From Hymenobacter volaticus (GTDB lineage Bacteria > Bacteroidota > Bacteroidia > Cytophagales > Hymenobacteraceae), in assembly GCF_022921055.1 (NCBI RefSeq), contig NZ_CP095061.1, positions 1,155,501 through 1,219,500 of the forward strand: DNA of 64,000 nucleotides, given 5' to 3'. A model generated the notes under the pieces. It ran no database searches. It saw only the letters and a list, made by a program, of their open reading frames with translations, and was not told the DNA's origin. Below are positions 18,936 through 28,889 of the stretch, in pieces. Positions within the stretch are counted from its first letter, which is position 1, and each line of letters starts with the position of its first letter. Position numbers and translations under genes: made by a program.

Positions 18936-20501
18936 TTGAAACTTAAAGACAGCTTCTGGATTTTCTTTATTGTCCTGCTTTGTATCCACGCAGTTTTAGT
19001 TTTACGCATTGATTTTTTTCCGTTTGCTGACGTACCTAGCCACTTAGCAGAAGGAGTTATCTATCGGTATTACAACGAAGCTTCTAATTTATTTAATCAG
19101 TATTACACGCTGAATTATAAATTTTACCCTAACACGTTTCATTTATTCTTTTTTGCCCTGCCTATTTTTCCTGATGTAGAAATAGCCAATAAGGTATTGC
19201 ATCTAATTCTTGTTATTACGTTGCCAATATTGGTATTACTTATTATTAAAGAATTAAATGGTAACAGATGGTTTGCTATAATTTCTTTTATACTCGTCTA
19301 CAATTACAATTTGACTTTCGGCTTTACTGGAAATGCCATTGCGAATAATGTGGTGCTGCTAATTTTGTGGCTGTGGTTACGAGCTATTGGCAACAAGTCC
19401 AGCTACGTTAGGAACATGATTTTTATATCCTTGCTGCTGCTAGTAGTGTATTTTTCGCACGCTATGGTCGCCTTGTTCTGTATGATGATGGTTGGGTCCT
19501 TTCTGCTGTACAGGTACAGGACTAATTTCAAAGGCCTAGTTATAAACTCGTTTGTTTTGGTGCCTTTGGGCTTGTTGGTCGTCTATTGGTGGTTTGTTCT
19601 TCAAAAGTCAGCCGAGAATAGTGCCGGGTTTACTACCGAGGAAACATCAACGGGCGCGTTTATGAAAGAGTATTATAAACACGAATACTTACAGACCTTC
19701 TTGATCAGAGCTAAGTTTATAGTTGCCGATAATGCGCAATTGTTTAATGGTCCCACTGGAAAGATCGTTGCTCTTCTGCTAGCCTTTATTATCTTAGTTC
19801 CTTTTATAATAATTGCTTATAAATATTTTTTCAATAGAAATAATGCGCAACAGCAAGGCCTGTTTCCTGCTATTGACGAAAAAATGGCCTATGTATTTAT
19901 ATTGCTTGTTGTAAGTTGTTTTTGCTATTTTCTGTTGCCTCAGCGCATTCCTGGTCAAGAGCCCCTGTACGAGCGATTTTCTACTATTCTGCTGTTCGCT
20001 CTTATTTTTATTGCTTGTAAGGCACCGCAAGTGGATACTAGAATATTTGCGTACGCAACTATTCTGGTAGCTTTCGCGCATTTAGTACTGTGGGGTCAAT
20101 ACTTCTATCAGTTCGATCAGGAAAACAAGGGCTTTGCTGATGTATTGCCGAAAGACAACACCAAGAAATTATCTTATATGAATTATGATTCTTACTACCG
20201 AGGTAGAATGATATACGACCACTTTCAGAATTATTTTATAGTAAAGGATAAAGGTATTTCCACCACTAGAATAATCGATTATAGATTCGGTATGATTAGA
20301 AGGAAGGCAAGCGGCGGTTTACCTTACCAAGCGTACATGTACTATAATGAAAGCCCAAGAGAAATGATTGCAAAGTCCGATTACCTTTTGGTGAGAGGTA
20401 ATATTGCTGCTAGGGACCAGAAAATCCTTGATTCCCTGAATACTTTCAGAAAAGTGAAGGATGTCAACAACTGGCATTTATTGCAGAGAGTCAATAAGTA
20501 A
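18936..20501 (+). CDS. Polytopic membrane protein, GT-C glycosyltransferase-like
   Basis: 521 residues from TTG 18936 (MKLKDSFWIFFIVLLCIHAVLVLRIDFF). About ten transmembrane helices occupy residues 5-400 and a soluble C-terminal ~120 residues follow. The first loop has FADVPSHLAEGVIYRYY, with an acidic residue after helix 1 as in GT-C transferases that use lipid-linked sugars; the family is not certain. The gene is much more AT-rich than its neighbours, suggesting transfer or relaxed selection. It is a single unit, convergent with a GT32-type glycosyltransferase. Confidence 0.65.
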   Translation: MKLKDSFWIFFIVLLCIHAVLVLRIDFFPFADVPSHLAEGVIYRYYNEASNLFNQYYTLNYKFYPNTFHLFFFALPIFPDVEIANKVLHLILVITLPILVLLIIKELNGNRWFAIISFILVYNYNLTFGFTGNAIANNVVLLILWLWLRAIGNKSSYVRNMIFISLLLLVVYFSHAMVALFCMMMVGSFLLYRYRTNFKGLVINSFVLVPLGLLVVYWWFVLQKSAENSAGFTTEETSTGAFMKEYYKHEYLQTFLIRAKFIVADNAQLFNGPTGKIVALLLAFIILVPFIIIAYKYFFNRNNAQQQGLFPAIDEKMAYVFILLVVSCFCYFLLPQRIPGQEPLYERFSTILLFALIFIACKAPQVDTRIFAYATILVAFAHLVLWGQYFYQFDQENKGFADVLPKDNTKKLSYMNYDSYYRGRMIYDHFQNYFIVKDKGISTTRIIDYRFGMIRRKASGGLPYQAYMYYNESPREMIAKSDYLLVRGNIAARDQKILDSLNTFRKVKDVNNWHLLQRVNK

Positions 20502-20535
20502 CAAACCGCAGCGGGCCGTTTTAAAGTGAGTAATA

Positions 20536-20592
20536 AAAAAGACTGGCCTGATGGCTAGGGATGCGTGCCCCGGCTATCAGGCCAGTCTTTTT
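20536..20592. terminator. Strong bidirectional terminator
   Basis: Perfect 17-bp stem AAAAAGACTGGCCTGAT (20536-20552) / ATCAGGCCAGTCTTTTT (20576-20592) between convergent genes. Confidence 0.93.
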
Positions 20593-20613
20593 ATTCGTGC
20601 TGCTTTGTGCTAG

Positions 20614-21477
20614 TTATCTGCCGAAAAGCAGATGCTTGCTTTTCTTGGCTATGCTGTACAGATGAGCAGGTAGTTTATCTATCCACTTCATGTGTATAAC
20701 AGATTCGGTTAGCAGCGAGTAATTCGTTTTGTAAACGGCTCGGTGCGAGGTGGTCTTATAAATGTTGTATTGAAGCCCTACCACGGTTTCGTCGGCTACT
20801 AAGCGGTGAGGAGCCGTTGGTAGCAACGGGTTGATGGCCAGCGTATAAGCAAGCGGACCGGTTAGCCGCAGTACACCTATGCCACCGGTGCCGTGCAACC
20901 ACGGCCGGTAGTTGTCGATGTTGGTAAGCACCGTTTCAAGCACCGCTTTCAGAAAAGGATGGCCAGGGGCGGCAATGATGTGCCACTGCTGATATTCACC
21001 GCCCGGCAGGTGCGCCACCTCTTTCGACATGCCAAAACCCTCGTGCGATTCGCCCGACTTGTTCCGCCAATGGGCTAAAATGTACCGATCGTCGGGCAGC
21101 AGTACCTCATCGAGGGGACGCGTACAAGTGCTTTTGATATCCAGATAAACGCCGCCGCATTTGTAAAGCAGCAGGTAACGAAACAGGTCGGCGCGAGCTG
21201 CGCCGTACCTAGGGTTTATACGCTCAAAATAGCTGAGTATAGTAGGTCCATAATTTTCTGTTATGAATTTCTTGATATCATCGTCGTCATGAAGGATGTG
21301 TTCCCAGCCAGGGTTCAGCTTTTTTAGGTTGTTGACGTTCTCCTGTAGCTCAGGCGGCAAGTTCTTCGACATAAACGTCTGATGAATCACACGGGGAATA
21401 GATGTGCCTTCATCTAGTGGCTGCAAATGGGCTTGCCTGCCAGTGTGTGAAGCAGGAGAGGAGAGAGATGGAGTCAT
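20614..21477 (-). CDS. Glycosyltransferase, GT32 (OCH1/capsular polysaccharide) type
   Basis: 287 residues from the ATG at 21477 (MTPSLSSPASHTGRQ); the frame extends 17 codons further but that start is less likely. The core IPRVIHQTFMSKNLPPELQ, WEHILHDDDDIKKFI, ARADLFRYLLLYKCGGVYLDIKSTC contains the nucleotide-sugar/metal motif DxD-like LDI after GGVY, typical of GT32 enzymes that add mannose or other sugars to surface glycans. C-terminal HGTGGIGVLRLTGP is also characteristic. It ends at the terminator shared with the GT-C-like gene. Confidence 0.85.
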   Translation of the reverse strand: MTPSLSSPASHTGRQAHLQPLDEGTSIPRVIHQTFMSKNLPPELQENVNNLKKLNPGWEHILHDDDDIKKFITENYGPTILSYFERINPRYGAARADLFRYLLLYKCGGVYLDIKSTCTRPLDEVLLPDDRYILAHWRNKSGESHEGFGMSKEVAHLPGGEYQQWHIIAAPGHPFLKAVLETVLTNIDNYRPWLHGTGGIGVLRLTGPLAYTLAINPLLPTAPHRLVADETVVGLQYNIYKTTSHRAVYKTNYSLLTESVIHMKWIDKLPAHLYSIAKKSKHLLFGR

Positions 21478-21719
21478 AGTTGATTTGGTGCAATCTGATA
21501 AAGGCCAGCCAATCTTGCCTGACAACAATATTGCAAATCCTGTGCAAAGATGTGAAAGAGTAAGAAGCTAATAGACACCGGCAAAAGCATCATTTTGCTT
21601 TCTTATCCCTTTCACTGCGGCATCCATCAGCCGGCAACTGGTTAGCTGGACTGCCCTGTGCTACCTGAAACGGTAGGAGACAGCGCGAACCCAATGAGCT
21701 AAGTTGCTCGTATCCATTG

Positions 21720-22400
21720 TTATCGGCCTTTAACGCCAGGGTAAAGCTCTTGCACTGTGTCGCTCTGCACAAACTCCTTGGTGCGGACGTTCATTAAACT
21801 CAAACGACCCCCATAGGCAGCGCCTTGGTCAAGGTTCCAGACGTTGGCGCGTTGGACGGGAACTTTGCTTTGCGGCCAAGTAGGGGTATGACCAATAAAA
21901 CACTCTTTGTATGCTGACGCCTCCAGGCTATATCGCCACAGTGTGCGCGTCCAAATCAACTCGTACGGCTCTTGCTCCGCAATTGGAATAGTCGGGTCGT
22001 AGCCGGCATGGACGTAGAGGTTGCCTGTCCTGTCTTCGAAATAGGGCAGTTGCTTGCTGAAAAAATCGTGAAAGTGCCGTTGAATCTGTTCTTTAGACCC
22101 TCGTGCGTACGCGTCGAAAGTAGCTTTGCCGCCTTGCAGGTACCAAATTTGGTTTAGCTGAGTTTTTGGCGGTTGAGTGGCCAGCCATTCGGAGGCCCAC
22201 CAGTCGTGGTTGCCTTGCAACCACGTACTTCTAGGAATGGCTAGCAGCCGCTCCACGCATTGCGGGGTTTCGGGCCAGCCGTCGGCCACGTCGCCCAAGT
22301 GAATGAGGCGGTCGATGCCCGGGCGGAACGGGCTGCGCTCCAATACCTGCTCTAGCGCTCGAAAAGCGCCATGTATGTCGCCGAGTACGTAGGTTTCCAT
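21720..22400 (-). CDS. Metallophosphoesterase (PP1-type serine/threonine or diadenosine phosphatase)
   Basis: 226 residues from ATG 22400 (METYVLGDIHGAFRALEQVL). Complete calcineurin-like metal site: GDIHG (residues 7-11), GDVADGWPETPQC in place of the usual GDxVDRG, GNHDWW (~68), the later His in NLYVHAGYDP, and IGHTP. These enzymes are small bacterial PPP phosphatases acting on phosphoproteins or Ap4A. The ORF is open further upstream but the ATG directly precedes the first beta-strand. It lies 102 bp from a divergently unrelated membrane protein gene on the same strand. Confidence 0.85.
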   Translation of the reverse strand: METYVLGDIHGAFRALEQVLERSPFRPGIDRLIHLGDVADGWPETPQCVERLLAIPRSTWLQGNHDWWASEWLATQPPKTQLNQIWYLQGGKATFDAYARGSKEQIQRHFHDFFSKQLPYFEDRTGNLYVHAGYDPTIPIAEQEPYELIWTRTLWRYSLEASAYKECFIGHTPTWPQSKVPVQRANVWNLDQGAAYGGRLSLMNVRTKEFVQSDTVQELYPGVKGR

Positions 22401-22502
22401 GTGCTTACTACGTGTAAACCAACGGCAAGGCAATGCAATGCGCTGAGCAGTAGGCCATGAAGTGCACCGTATGTGGCACACTACCACACTGAAGCTATGG
22501 TA

Positions 22503-23180
22503 TCAGCGGCGGTTGCGGCCGAGAACCACTTCAACGGCTATGAACACGGTACCGAGGGCTATCAGAAACAGGCTAGAAAAATAGCCAACCCATTTCTCGC
22601 CGGTTTTGGTGAACAGATAATCGTCGCGTTTGCCACCATATACGGTGGTAGCCCTAATGGCCCCGGTCGGGCTAATAACGCCAACGGCAAATACCTGTGA
22701 ACCCCTGTCGAACCCTTTGTAGGAAACCTTTTTCCTTTGTTTCTGAATGGTAGACCGCTCTATCGTGTATCCTGCCTCGATGGGTATCGTTGCGCCACCA
22801 ACGTCGAGCAATAATGGGGGCGTAATCCAATCGTCTTCCACCCAAACGGCTTCTTCTTTATCAGAGTACTTCAGTTCGCTGCTCTTGATGTACGCTACCA
22901 ATGTGCCGTAGCGCTGGGGCGTGGCGGGACTAATCCGCCCTTCTACCAATACGGGAGTGCCGTGAGCAAGCCCCCGAACCACTGAGGCGGGTTGCGGCTC
23001 GAGGGCGCGGATTTGGGTCAGTATGTTGTTCGAAAAGTAAGTTAGTAGCAGGAGCTGAACGCAGCCATAGGCTATAGCTAAAGCGCCAAAGAACACGAGC
23101 TTGTACTTCTTGTACACAGGCAATACTTTTTCGCACAAAAGGATAGCAGCTAGCACTACAGCGCTATGCGAGATAAGCAC
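22503..23180 (-). CDS. Hypothetical membrane protein with GIDE-like middle region
   Basis: 225 residues. Two hydrophobic helices at the N-terminus (MLISHSAVVLAAILLCEKV and KLVFFGALAIAYGCVQLLLLTYF), a beta-rich soluble part (residues ~60-195) and a C-terminal helix (SSLFLIALGTVFIAVEVVLG). The middle, with TPVLVEGRISP, YGTLVAYIKSS, PLLLDVGGATIPIEAGY and GFDRGSQVFAVGVISPTGAI, resembles the layout of GIDE-type domains found between membrane helices; this is a weak resemblance. Function unknown. Confidence 0.6.
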   Translation of the reverse strand: MLISHSAVVLAAILLCEKVLPVYKKYKLVFFGALAIAYGCVQLLLLTYFSNNILTQIRALEPQPASVVRGLAHGTPVLVEGRISPATPQRYGTLVAYIKSSELKYSDKEEAVWVEDDWITPPLLLDVGGATIPIEAGYTIERSTIQKQRKKVSYKGFDRGSQVFAVGVISPTGAIRATTVYGGKRDDYLFTKTGEKWVGYFSSLFLIALGTVFIAVEVVLGRNRR

Positions 23181-23456
23181 AGAACCGAGCCAGCTAAGTG
23201 CTAAAATAAGAGACGAATGGTACTTATTGAGTACCAGCGTCGAGCGTACTATGCAATGATTGTATTGCGTCTATAGTCGAGGTAGCACTTCCTCTGAAAA
23301 ATGTATTGTTGGGCAGGAAAAGCGCTTTCACTTGTCGCCTCTTAGTGCGCTTAGCATCCGATTCTATTTTAGTTTTAGTAGCACCAAGGTGTACCTCTCA
23401 AAGCTTAGCGGCTCCCTGTGTTTGAAGCTGTGAAATAACTACTCTAATGGTACAAG

Positions 23457-23864
23457 CTACTTTTGCGCGCGGAGCCACGTCTGGGCGTCTTCTAGGTTAT
23501 CAAAGAGGTAGATGTCCAGTTGGTCGCTGATGCGAAACTTCAGGTCTTCGATGGAAAGTTGACCGAAAATGTCCGGCGACACGACTTGGCCAATAGAGCG
23601 AAGCCCTTCCTTGATGATAAGTGGTGTCCAGACCTGCTGAATCCAGTCGTTGGCTTCTGTAAAGGTGCCAACAAGGTCGCGGTGGTCGTTGAGCAATTTG
23701 GGGCAAGGCGTTTGCCGCAGCAAGTCTAGGTACGTGAGGCCCCCGTCCATTACCGTTCCCAAAGTTTGACGGCCATACCAGCGGGCATGAATCCAGTTTT
23801 CGTCTTGGTTGTGCTCAATGGTGAGGTACACGCTTCCGTCTCCCCGCCGCAGCGAATCAATCAT
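23457..23864 (-). CDS. STAS/SpoIIAA-like domain hypothetical protein
   Basis: 135 residues, cytoplasmic. Alternating strands and helices: YLTIEHNQDENWIHARWYG, PCPKLLNDHRDLVG, WIQQVWTPLIIKEGLRSIGQVVSPDIFGQ and a last helix FDNLEDAQTWLRAQK. This fold order and the closing 'F-x-x-EDA-x-x-WL' are typical of Bacteroidota SpoIIAA/STAS-like proteins. No operon partner. Function unknown. Confidence 0.6.
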   Translation of the reverse strand: MIDSLRRGDGSVYLTIEHNQDENWIHARWYGRQTLGTVMDGGLTYLDLLRQTPCPKLLNDHRDLVGTFTEANDWIQQVWTPLIIKEGLRSIGQVVSPDIFGQLSIEDLKFRISDQLDIYLFDNLEDAQTWLRAQK

Positions 23865-24009
23865 GTTAGGTGTGTTAGATAAAGGTCGTATGCTACCTCA
23901 CGCAAAGAGGCAAGGCTACAAATAACGGTTCAGCAGTGTATTGGTTATGCCTATTCTGGGCTGGCTACGGGAACCGACAATATACAGCAGCGTCAGCAGG
24001 AGTTAGAGC

Positions 24010-24828
24010 TTAGCGTGAAGGCAGCAAAATGGTGCGTGCCCGAAAAAACTCGTCGGTTTTGCGGTTGAACTCATCGGCGTGTTCGTGGAGGGTAGCGTGG
24101 CCGCTGTTAGGGAGTATCCAGAGCCAGGCGCGGGGCAGATTCTGATAGATGGCCACTGTGTGCTCGGGCCGGATTACGTCTCGGTCGCCGGCAATGATGA
24201 AGACCGGAGCCTTAATGCGCGCTAACGTAGACAGCGGGATGTGCGGATGCCGCCAGTCGAGCAGAAAAACTTTCCAATCGTTTTTGCGGCTGGGGTCGGT
24301 GAAGGTTTGGGTGCGGCCTTCCCGGTAGCCACGCTTCATTTGTTGCCACAACTCCGGCATCAGGGCCGTGGAGTCGGGCCAGAGGTTGGCGCCGGTAGCG
24401 GCCAAGCGCTTCACTTTCTCGGGGTGGCGCAACGCCAGCAGCAGCGCCGTAATGCCACCGTCGCTCCACCCAAGCACGTAGGCCGAATCGAGGCGAAGGT
24501 GCGTGAGTAGGGCTGCACAGTCGTCGGCCAGCATCTCGAAGCTCAATGAATCGGCGCGGTCCACCGATTTGCCGTGCGCCCGGCTGTCCATGGCAACGAC
24601 GCGGTAGCGCTTAGCGAAGTAGGGAATGGTCTTGGCGAATTCCTTGCTGCTACCACCGTTGCCGTGCAAGAGTAGCAGAGGCGGACCGGCGCCGTAGACT
24701 TCGTAGTAGAGCTTCACGCCGCGCACGGTGGCATACTTGCCGGCAACAGGGTTATTGCCATACGGTACTGCTTGCCCATGAGCTAGCTGGGTAAATAGCA
24801 GCAGCGCAACAAGTAGAAGGCGGGGCAT
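24010..24828 (-). CDS. Secreted alpha/beta hydrolase
   Basis: 272 residues with a signal peptide (MPRLLLVALLLFTQLAHGQ). Oxyanion region LLLLHGNGGSSKEF, nucleophile elbow LGWSDGGIT (GxSxG), acid in IIAGDRDVIRPE and catalytic His in PNSGHATLHEHADEFN. This is a complete catalytic triad of the esterase/lactonase superfamily; substrate unknown. Exported to the periplasm. Monocistronic. Confidence 0.82.
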   Translation of the reverse strand: MPRLLLVALLLFTQLAHGQAVPYGNNPVAGKYATVRGVKLYYEVYGAGPPLLLLHGNGGSSKEFAKTIPYFAKRYRVVAMDSRAHGKSVDRADSLSFEMLADDCAALLTHLRLDSAYVLGWSDGGITALLLALRHPEKVKRLAATGANLWPDSTALMPELWQQMKRGYREGRTQTFTDPSRKNDWKVFLLDWRHPHIPLSTLARIKAPVFIIAGDRDVIRPEHTVAIYQNLPRAWLWILPNSGHATLHEHADEFNRKTDEFFRARTILLPSR

Positions 24829-24908
24829 AGTCGGGTAACCTTAAAGCGCGCACTGGCAACCAAGTACTTATGTCTCTGTCTTCCAATCAGGAGCACGCAG
24901 GAAAATAC

Positions 24909-25920
24909 TCACTGCTTCTGAAGATACAACAAGGTTGATTGGTTGGAAGGGCCGTACTTGTCGTTGATCAGAAAATAGCCTCCTCGATAAGCAGCCAAGC
25001 CTTCCCAATTATAGGTCATATACTCCTTAGGCAATTCAAACAAAGATTTCCAGCTGATTTTGTTGCGCTTGTAGCGCACACTGATGAGCCGACAATAGTT
25101 TTGGTAGCCAGTACCTGATTGAATGAGCTTGGTGTTGGGGTCAGTGGGGGCGGTGCGATACACGCTGTCATCGGCACCACTAAAGAAGTAGTTGATGGCA
25201 GTAAAACGGTTTTTGCCTTCCTGCACCAGATCCGTCACGCGGAAAGGCAACCGCGCTATCGGTACGTATTGCGGAATATCTGGTGTAGAGGCAGTGCTAG
25301 GCAGAGAGAGGGCGTAATTGTCGTGCGCGAAGTAGTTGTACTCATAAAGCAACAGCAGGCTTTTGCGGTAGCTCGTCATGGCTTCAAACCCAGCATTGTA
25401 GATGTGTGTGCCATTGGTAAGGGTAGGCTTGGCTACTGCCACCAGATACCGGGCGTCCAGGCTAATGGTGGCTTGTGTATCATCAATTACGCCCTTAACC
25501 ACGTAGCAGTACGGCGAAGGCGTTGCCGTTTCAATCGAGAAATACGCCACGTTGTCTAGCATCGTTAGTGCCTCTAGCCCTTCGTAGTGCTGGCCCGTGC
25601 TATCAATCCGAGCCCTAAGCTTATCGAGGTTCTGGATGGCGTATTTCTTATAGGCTAGCACCGCCGACTTCTGAGTTAGTTGCGCCTCGACGCTAGTCAA
25701 ATCCAGGGCATACACTTTGGCTTCGGCCTGCTCTTGCAAACGACTTTCGGCCAGCAGCAACAACTGGTTGTCGCGCAGGTACAACCCGAGAATTGGTTGT
25801 TACGGTCGGCAATTTCCGGGGCAAGCTGATGGTACGGACGGTAAAAGGCGCCTTTTGAGCGTTGACAAAGCCCGATTGGAGCACCAGAGCAAGGAAAAGT
25901 AGACGTTTGAGGCAGCGCAT
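24909..25920 (-). CDS. Hypothetical secreted protein (two apparent frameshifts)
   Basis: Begins MRCLKRLLFLALVLQSGFVNAQ, a signal peptide, at 25920. The frame breaks twice within 40 bp: on the plus strand GGGG at 25818-25821 and CCC at 25785-25787 each appear one base short. Adding one base to each gives SLPPEIADRNNQFSGLYLRDNQLLLLAES and joins the signal peptide to the long downstream frame. Restored length is about 337 residues. The body looks like a beta-propeller or 'SdiA-like readout' protein (repeats such as YLRDNQLLLLAESR, NVAYFSIET, RGGYFLINDKYG), but I recognise no family. Precedes a second secreted protein gene on the same strand. Confidence 0.65.
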
Positions 25921-25978
25921 CTAGTAGTAAGATGAAAAATGCTTGCCGGCTCGGAAGTGAAACGGCATGCAAAGGTCG

Positions 25979-26734
25979 TTACGCCACTGCTAACTTCAGT
26001 TGCTCAGAGTAGTGCTGGGTTGTGTTTTCAATAGCTTTATAATAGGAAACTTGCCATGCAACGTCCACTGCTTCCCGCGGCATGACAGCTTTAAGGGGAG
26101 GCCTCATTTGGCGAAGCCCAGTGACTAAAGGATGTGAAGCTATATCTAATGGAAAGTGAGTAGCTGTTCCATTAATCCCAAGCCCAGAAAGTTGACCAGT
26201 ATTTAAGTTTACTTCAATGTGCCAATGATAACTGCCTCCATCCAAAATAATACTGTAGTCAGACTTCCACGTCTCATCACGCGGATACAAATCCTGTAAT
26301 CTGTCGATTAATGTGTATGAATCCCAGTTGGCATTTACATAAATGATGTCCTCAATATTAGTTGTTGTATAGCCAAAGTACTGGCGTTGGTACTTATGAA
26401 GCCTTCTATGAATTACTGGCCCACTGCTTCCGCCTTGCCACACTTTTTTGTGATTATAGCTGCGTAATTTTTTTTGTAGAATACGTTCAGCTAATACGAC
26501 CTGCTCTATTGTAGGAGTGAATTTTCGGACAGACTTGCTTCCGAAGTTATTTGGTATATTCTCAGGGCCAGTAAGATCGGAGGTATAACTACTGGAAAAG
26601 ATAGACCCTTCGAAATTATTGCCTTTGACATAGGTTGCAAAAGCTGATACTTGAGCTGTTGAGATAATACGTTGACCGCTACTTTTATGAACTAAGCAAA
26701 CGGCAATAATAATGACGCAAATAATGCTTTTCAT
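25979..26734 (-). CDS. Hypothetical secreted protein
   Basis: 251 residues with signal peptide MKSIICVIIIAVCLVHKSSGQ. Mature part has HRRLHKYQRQYFGYTTTNIEDIIYVNANW and DYSIILDGGSYHWHIEVNLNTGQLSGLGINGTA, the latter resembling a ligand- or inhibitor-type beta sheet. More AT-rich than neighbours. Family not recognised. Confidence 0.6.
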   Translation of the reverse strand: MKSIICVIIIAVCLVHKSSGQRIISTAQVSAFATYVKGNNFEGSIFSSSYTSDLTGPENIPNNFGSKSVRKFTPTIEQVVLAERILQKKLRSYNHKKVWQGGSSGPVIHRRLHKYQRQYFGYTTTNIEDIIYVNANWDSYTLIDRLQDLYPRDETWKSDYSIILDGGSYHWHIEVNLNTGQLSGLGINGTATHFPLDIASHPLVTGLRQMRPPLKAVMPREAVDVAWQVSYYKAIENTTQHYSEQLKLAVA

Positions 26735-26785
26735 TAAAAAGGGTATTAGAACTCAAGGCAATACTAAATAATTAAACCATTTAGC

Positions 26786-28597
26786 TCACGCTGCCGTGTC
26801 GCTTACTTCGTCTTCGTCGTCTACCATCACGCGGGCTAGCTTCTCGATGTTTAAGCTGCGGGCGGAGGCGTCGAAGATCTCGCGATAGGTGCCACGCTGG
26901 TCGTAGAGCTGCTCATGGGTGCCGCTTTCCACCATGCGCCCCTCCTTCATGACGTAGATGCAGTCGGAGTCCACAATTTGGGCGAGACTATGGGAGATGA
27001 TGATGACGGTGCGACCCTGCTTGATGGCGTCGAGGCTGTTCTTAATTTGCTCGGTGGCAATGGCGTCGAGGGAGGCGGTGGGCTCGTCAAGGAAGATAAT
27101 GGGCGGATTCTTGAGGAACAACCGCGCAATGGCAATGCGCTGCTGCTGCCCACCCGAAAGCTGCTGCGCGTCAGACTCGTACTGCCTAGGGAGCTGCATG
27201 ATCTGCTCGTGCAAGTAGGCCTGCTTGGAGGCGTGTTGCACCTGCTCGAAGCTGGCGTTCATAAGGCCATAGCGGATATTCTCTTCAATAGTGCCTTTGA
27301 AGATGTGGTTTTTCTGGAGTACCAGCCCGATTTGCTGGCGCAGGGCGTGGGTATCGTAATCTGCCAGGGGCTTGCCATCGAGCAGCATTTTGCCACGGTC
27401 GGGGGCATAGAACTTGCAAAGTAAATTGATGATAGTGCTCTTGCCTGCGCCGCTCAAGCCTACTAAAGCCGTGGTTTTGCCGGCTTCAATAGTGAGGCAC
27501 ACGTCGTGCAACGCCTGGGTGCCGCTAGGATAAGTGAAATCGACGTTGCAAATGTCGAAGGTGCCGTGCAAGTGGATGGGTTGCAGCGAACCGGTGGGCT
27601 CCACGGCATCTTGCGCGTCGAGAATGTCGAAGAAGCCCTCGGAGTAGGTGAGGGCGTCGTTCATCTCGTCGTAGATGCGGTGCAACTGCCGGATGGGCGC
27701 CGACACGTTATTGAAGAGTAGGATGTGGAACATGATGGCGCCGATAGATATCTGCCGGTCGAGCACCAGATAGGCCGTCAGGATGATGATGAGCACCACA
27801 CCCACCTGTTCGGTGAATGTCTTGAGGCCGTCGAAGAGAAAGTTGGTTTTGCGGGTCTGAAGTTGGGCTTCCTGAAGGTTTTGCTGGGCCTGCGCTTGTT
27901 TCAACTCCTCGTAGTCTTCGCGCACAAAGCTCTTAATGACCACCGCCGAGTCAATCAGATTCACTAGTCCCTGACTTTTAACTTCGCGCAAGCTCCGCAA
28001 GGCCCGGCGGGTGCCGTTCAGCTTGTCGGCCTGCCGGTAGCTGATCCAGAAGTACAGTGGCAGAATGCACACTGCTACCAAGCCCACATATACGTTGGCC
28101 GAGAACATGACTACCAGGGCCACAATGGCGTTGGCAAACAGCGGCAGAATATCGATAAAGAAATTCTGCACCAGTTTCATCAAGCTTTCCACGCCCCGGT
28201 CGATGCGGGTTTGGAGCTTGCCGGTTTGGTTGCCGTTATCGGAATAGAAACCGAGCTGGTAACTTAAAATCTTGCGCACCGCGTCCTGCGAGAGAGTGCT
28301 CGACACGTTGATGCGGATTTTCTCGCCGTAGAATTTCTGCCCGAACTGAATGAACGTGTTGACGATTTCCTTGCCGAGCAGTAGCGCGCTTACCAGCAAA
28401 AGTAAATCGGCGCCTTCTATGAGCCCTTTATTGGTATTTAGTAGTCCCTGCACTGTATCGACGGTGTAGCGCAGCACAAACGGGTTCACCTGCGCCGCCA
28501 ACGACCCCACCAATGTTAGCAGCAGCGTGCCAACAACAAGAGGGCGGTAGGGTCGAACATACGGGTAGAGGCGCTTGATAATCTCCCAGAGGCTCAT
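26786..28597 (-). CDS. ABC exporter, fused permease-ATPase (MsbA/BmrA-like)
   Basis: 603 residues. N-terminal ~320 residues form a six-helix type I exporter domain (first helix VGTLLLTLVGSLAAQVNPFVL). The ATPase half has Walker A GLSGAGKST (~385), Q-loop QIGLVLQKNHIFKGTIEENIRYG, signature LSGGQQQRIAIARLFL, Walker B PIIFLDEPTASLD and H-loop IIISHS. Such half-transporters dimerise and export lipids, peptides or drugs; the substrate is not shown by context. Monocistronic. Confidence 0.9.
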   Translation of the reverse strand: MSLWEIIKRLYPYVRPYRPLVVGTLLLTLVGSLAAQVNPFVLRYTVDTVQGLLNTNKGLIEGADLLLLVSALLLGKEIVNTFIQFGQKFYGEKIRINVSSTLSQDAVRKILSYQLGFYSDNGNQTGKLQTRIDRGVESLMKLVQNFFIDILPLFANAIVALVVMFSANVYVGLVAVCILPLYFWISYRQADKLNGTRRALRSLREVKSQGLVNLIDSAVVIKSFVREDYEELKQAQAQQNLQEAQLQTRKTNFLFDGLKTFTEQVGVVLIIILTAYLVLDRQISIGAIMFHILLFNNVSAPIRQLHRIYDEMNDALTYSEGFFDILDAQDAVEPTGSLQPIHLHGTFDICNVDFTYPSGTQALHDVCLTIEAGKTTALVGLSGAGKSTIINLLCKFYAPDRGKMLLDGKPLADYDTHALRQQIGLVLQKNHIFKGTIEENIRYGLMNASFEQVQHASKQAYLHEQIMQLPRQYESDAQQLSGGQQQRIAIARLFLKNPPIIFLDEPTASLDAIATEQIKNSLDAIKQGRTVIIISHSLAQIVDSDCIYVMKEGRMVESGTHEQLYDQRGTYREIFDASARSLNIEKLARVMVDDEDEVSDTAA

Positions 28598-28889
28598 GCG
28601 TCGGTAGGGGCTAGATGATGGGTAGCCGGTTAGACGAGCTTCGTAGGAATGGAGTTGTTGGTTACCGCCATTTGGTTGCGTACCGTTTCAATAGGTTCCG
28701 CTCGAATGCAGCCGCAGGCTACAGTAGATTAGAGCTAGTTGCTGTTACGGTCGCACGGGTCGCACTAGACCTGATAGAAGCAATACTATCACCGAGGTCC
28801 AGTTTCTAGCCATTTCTTAGCCACACGACTGTTAACTGCGGATGGTTTGATGCTTCTCCAGCCTAGGTACTTGACAAACAGTTTAGGTG

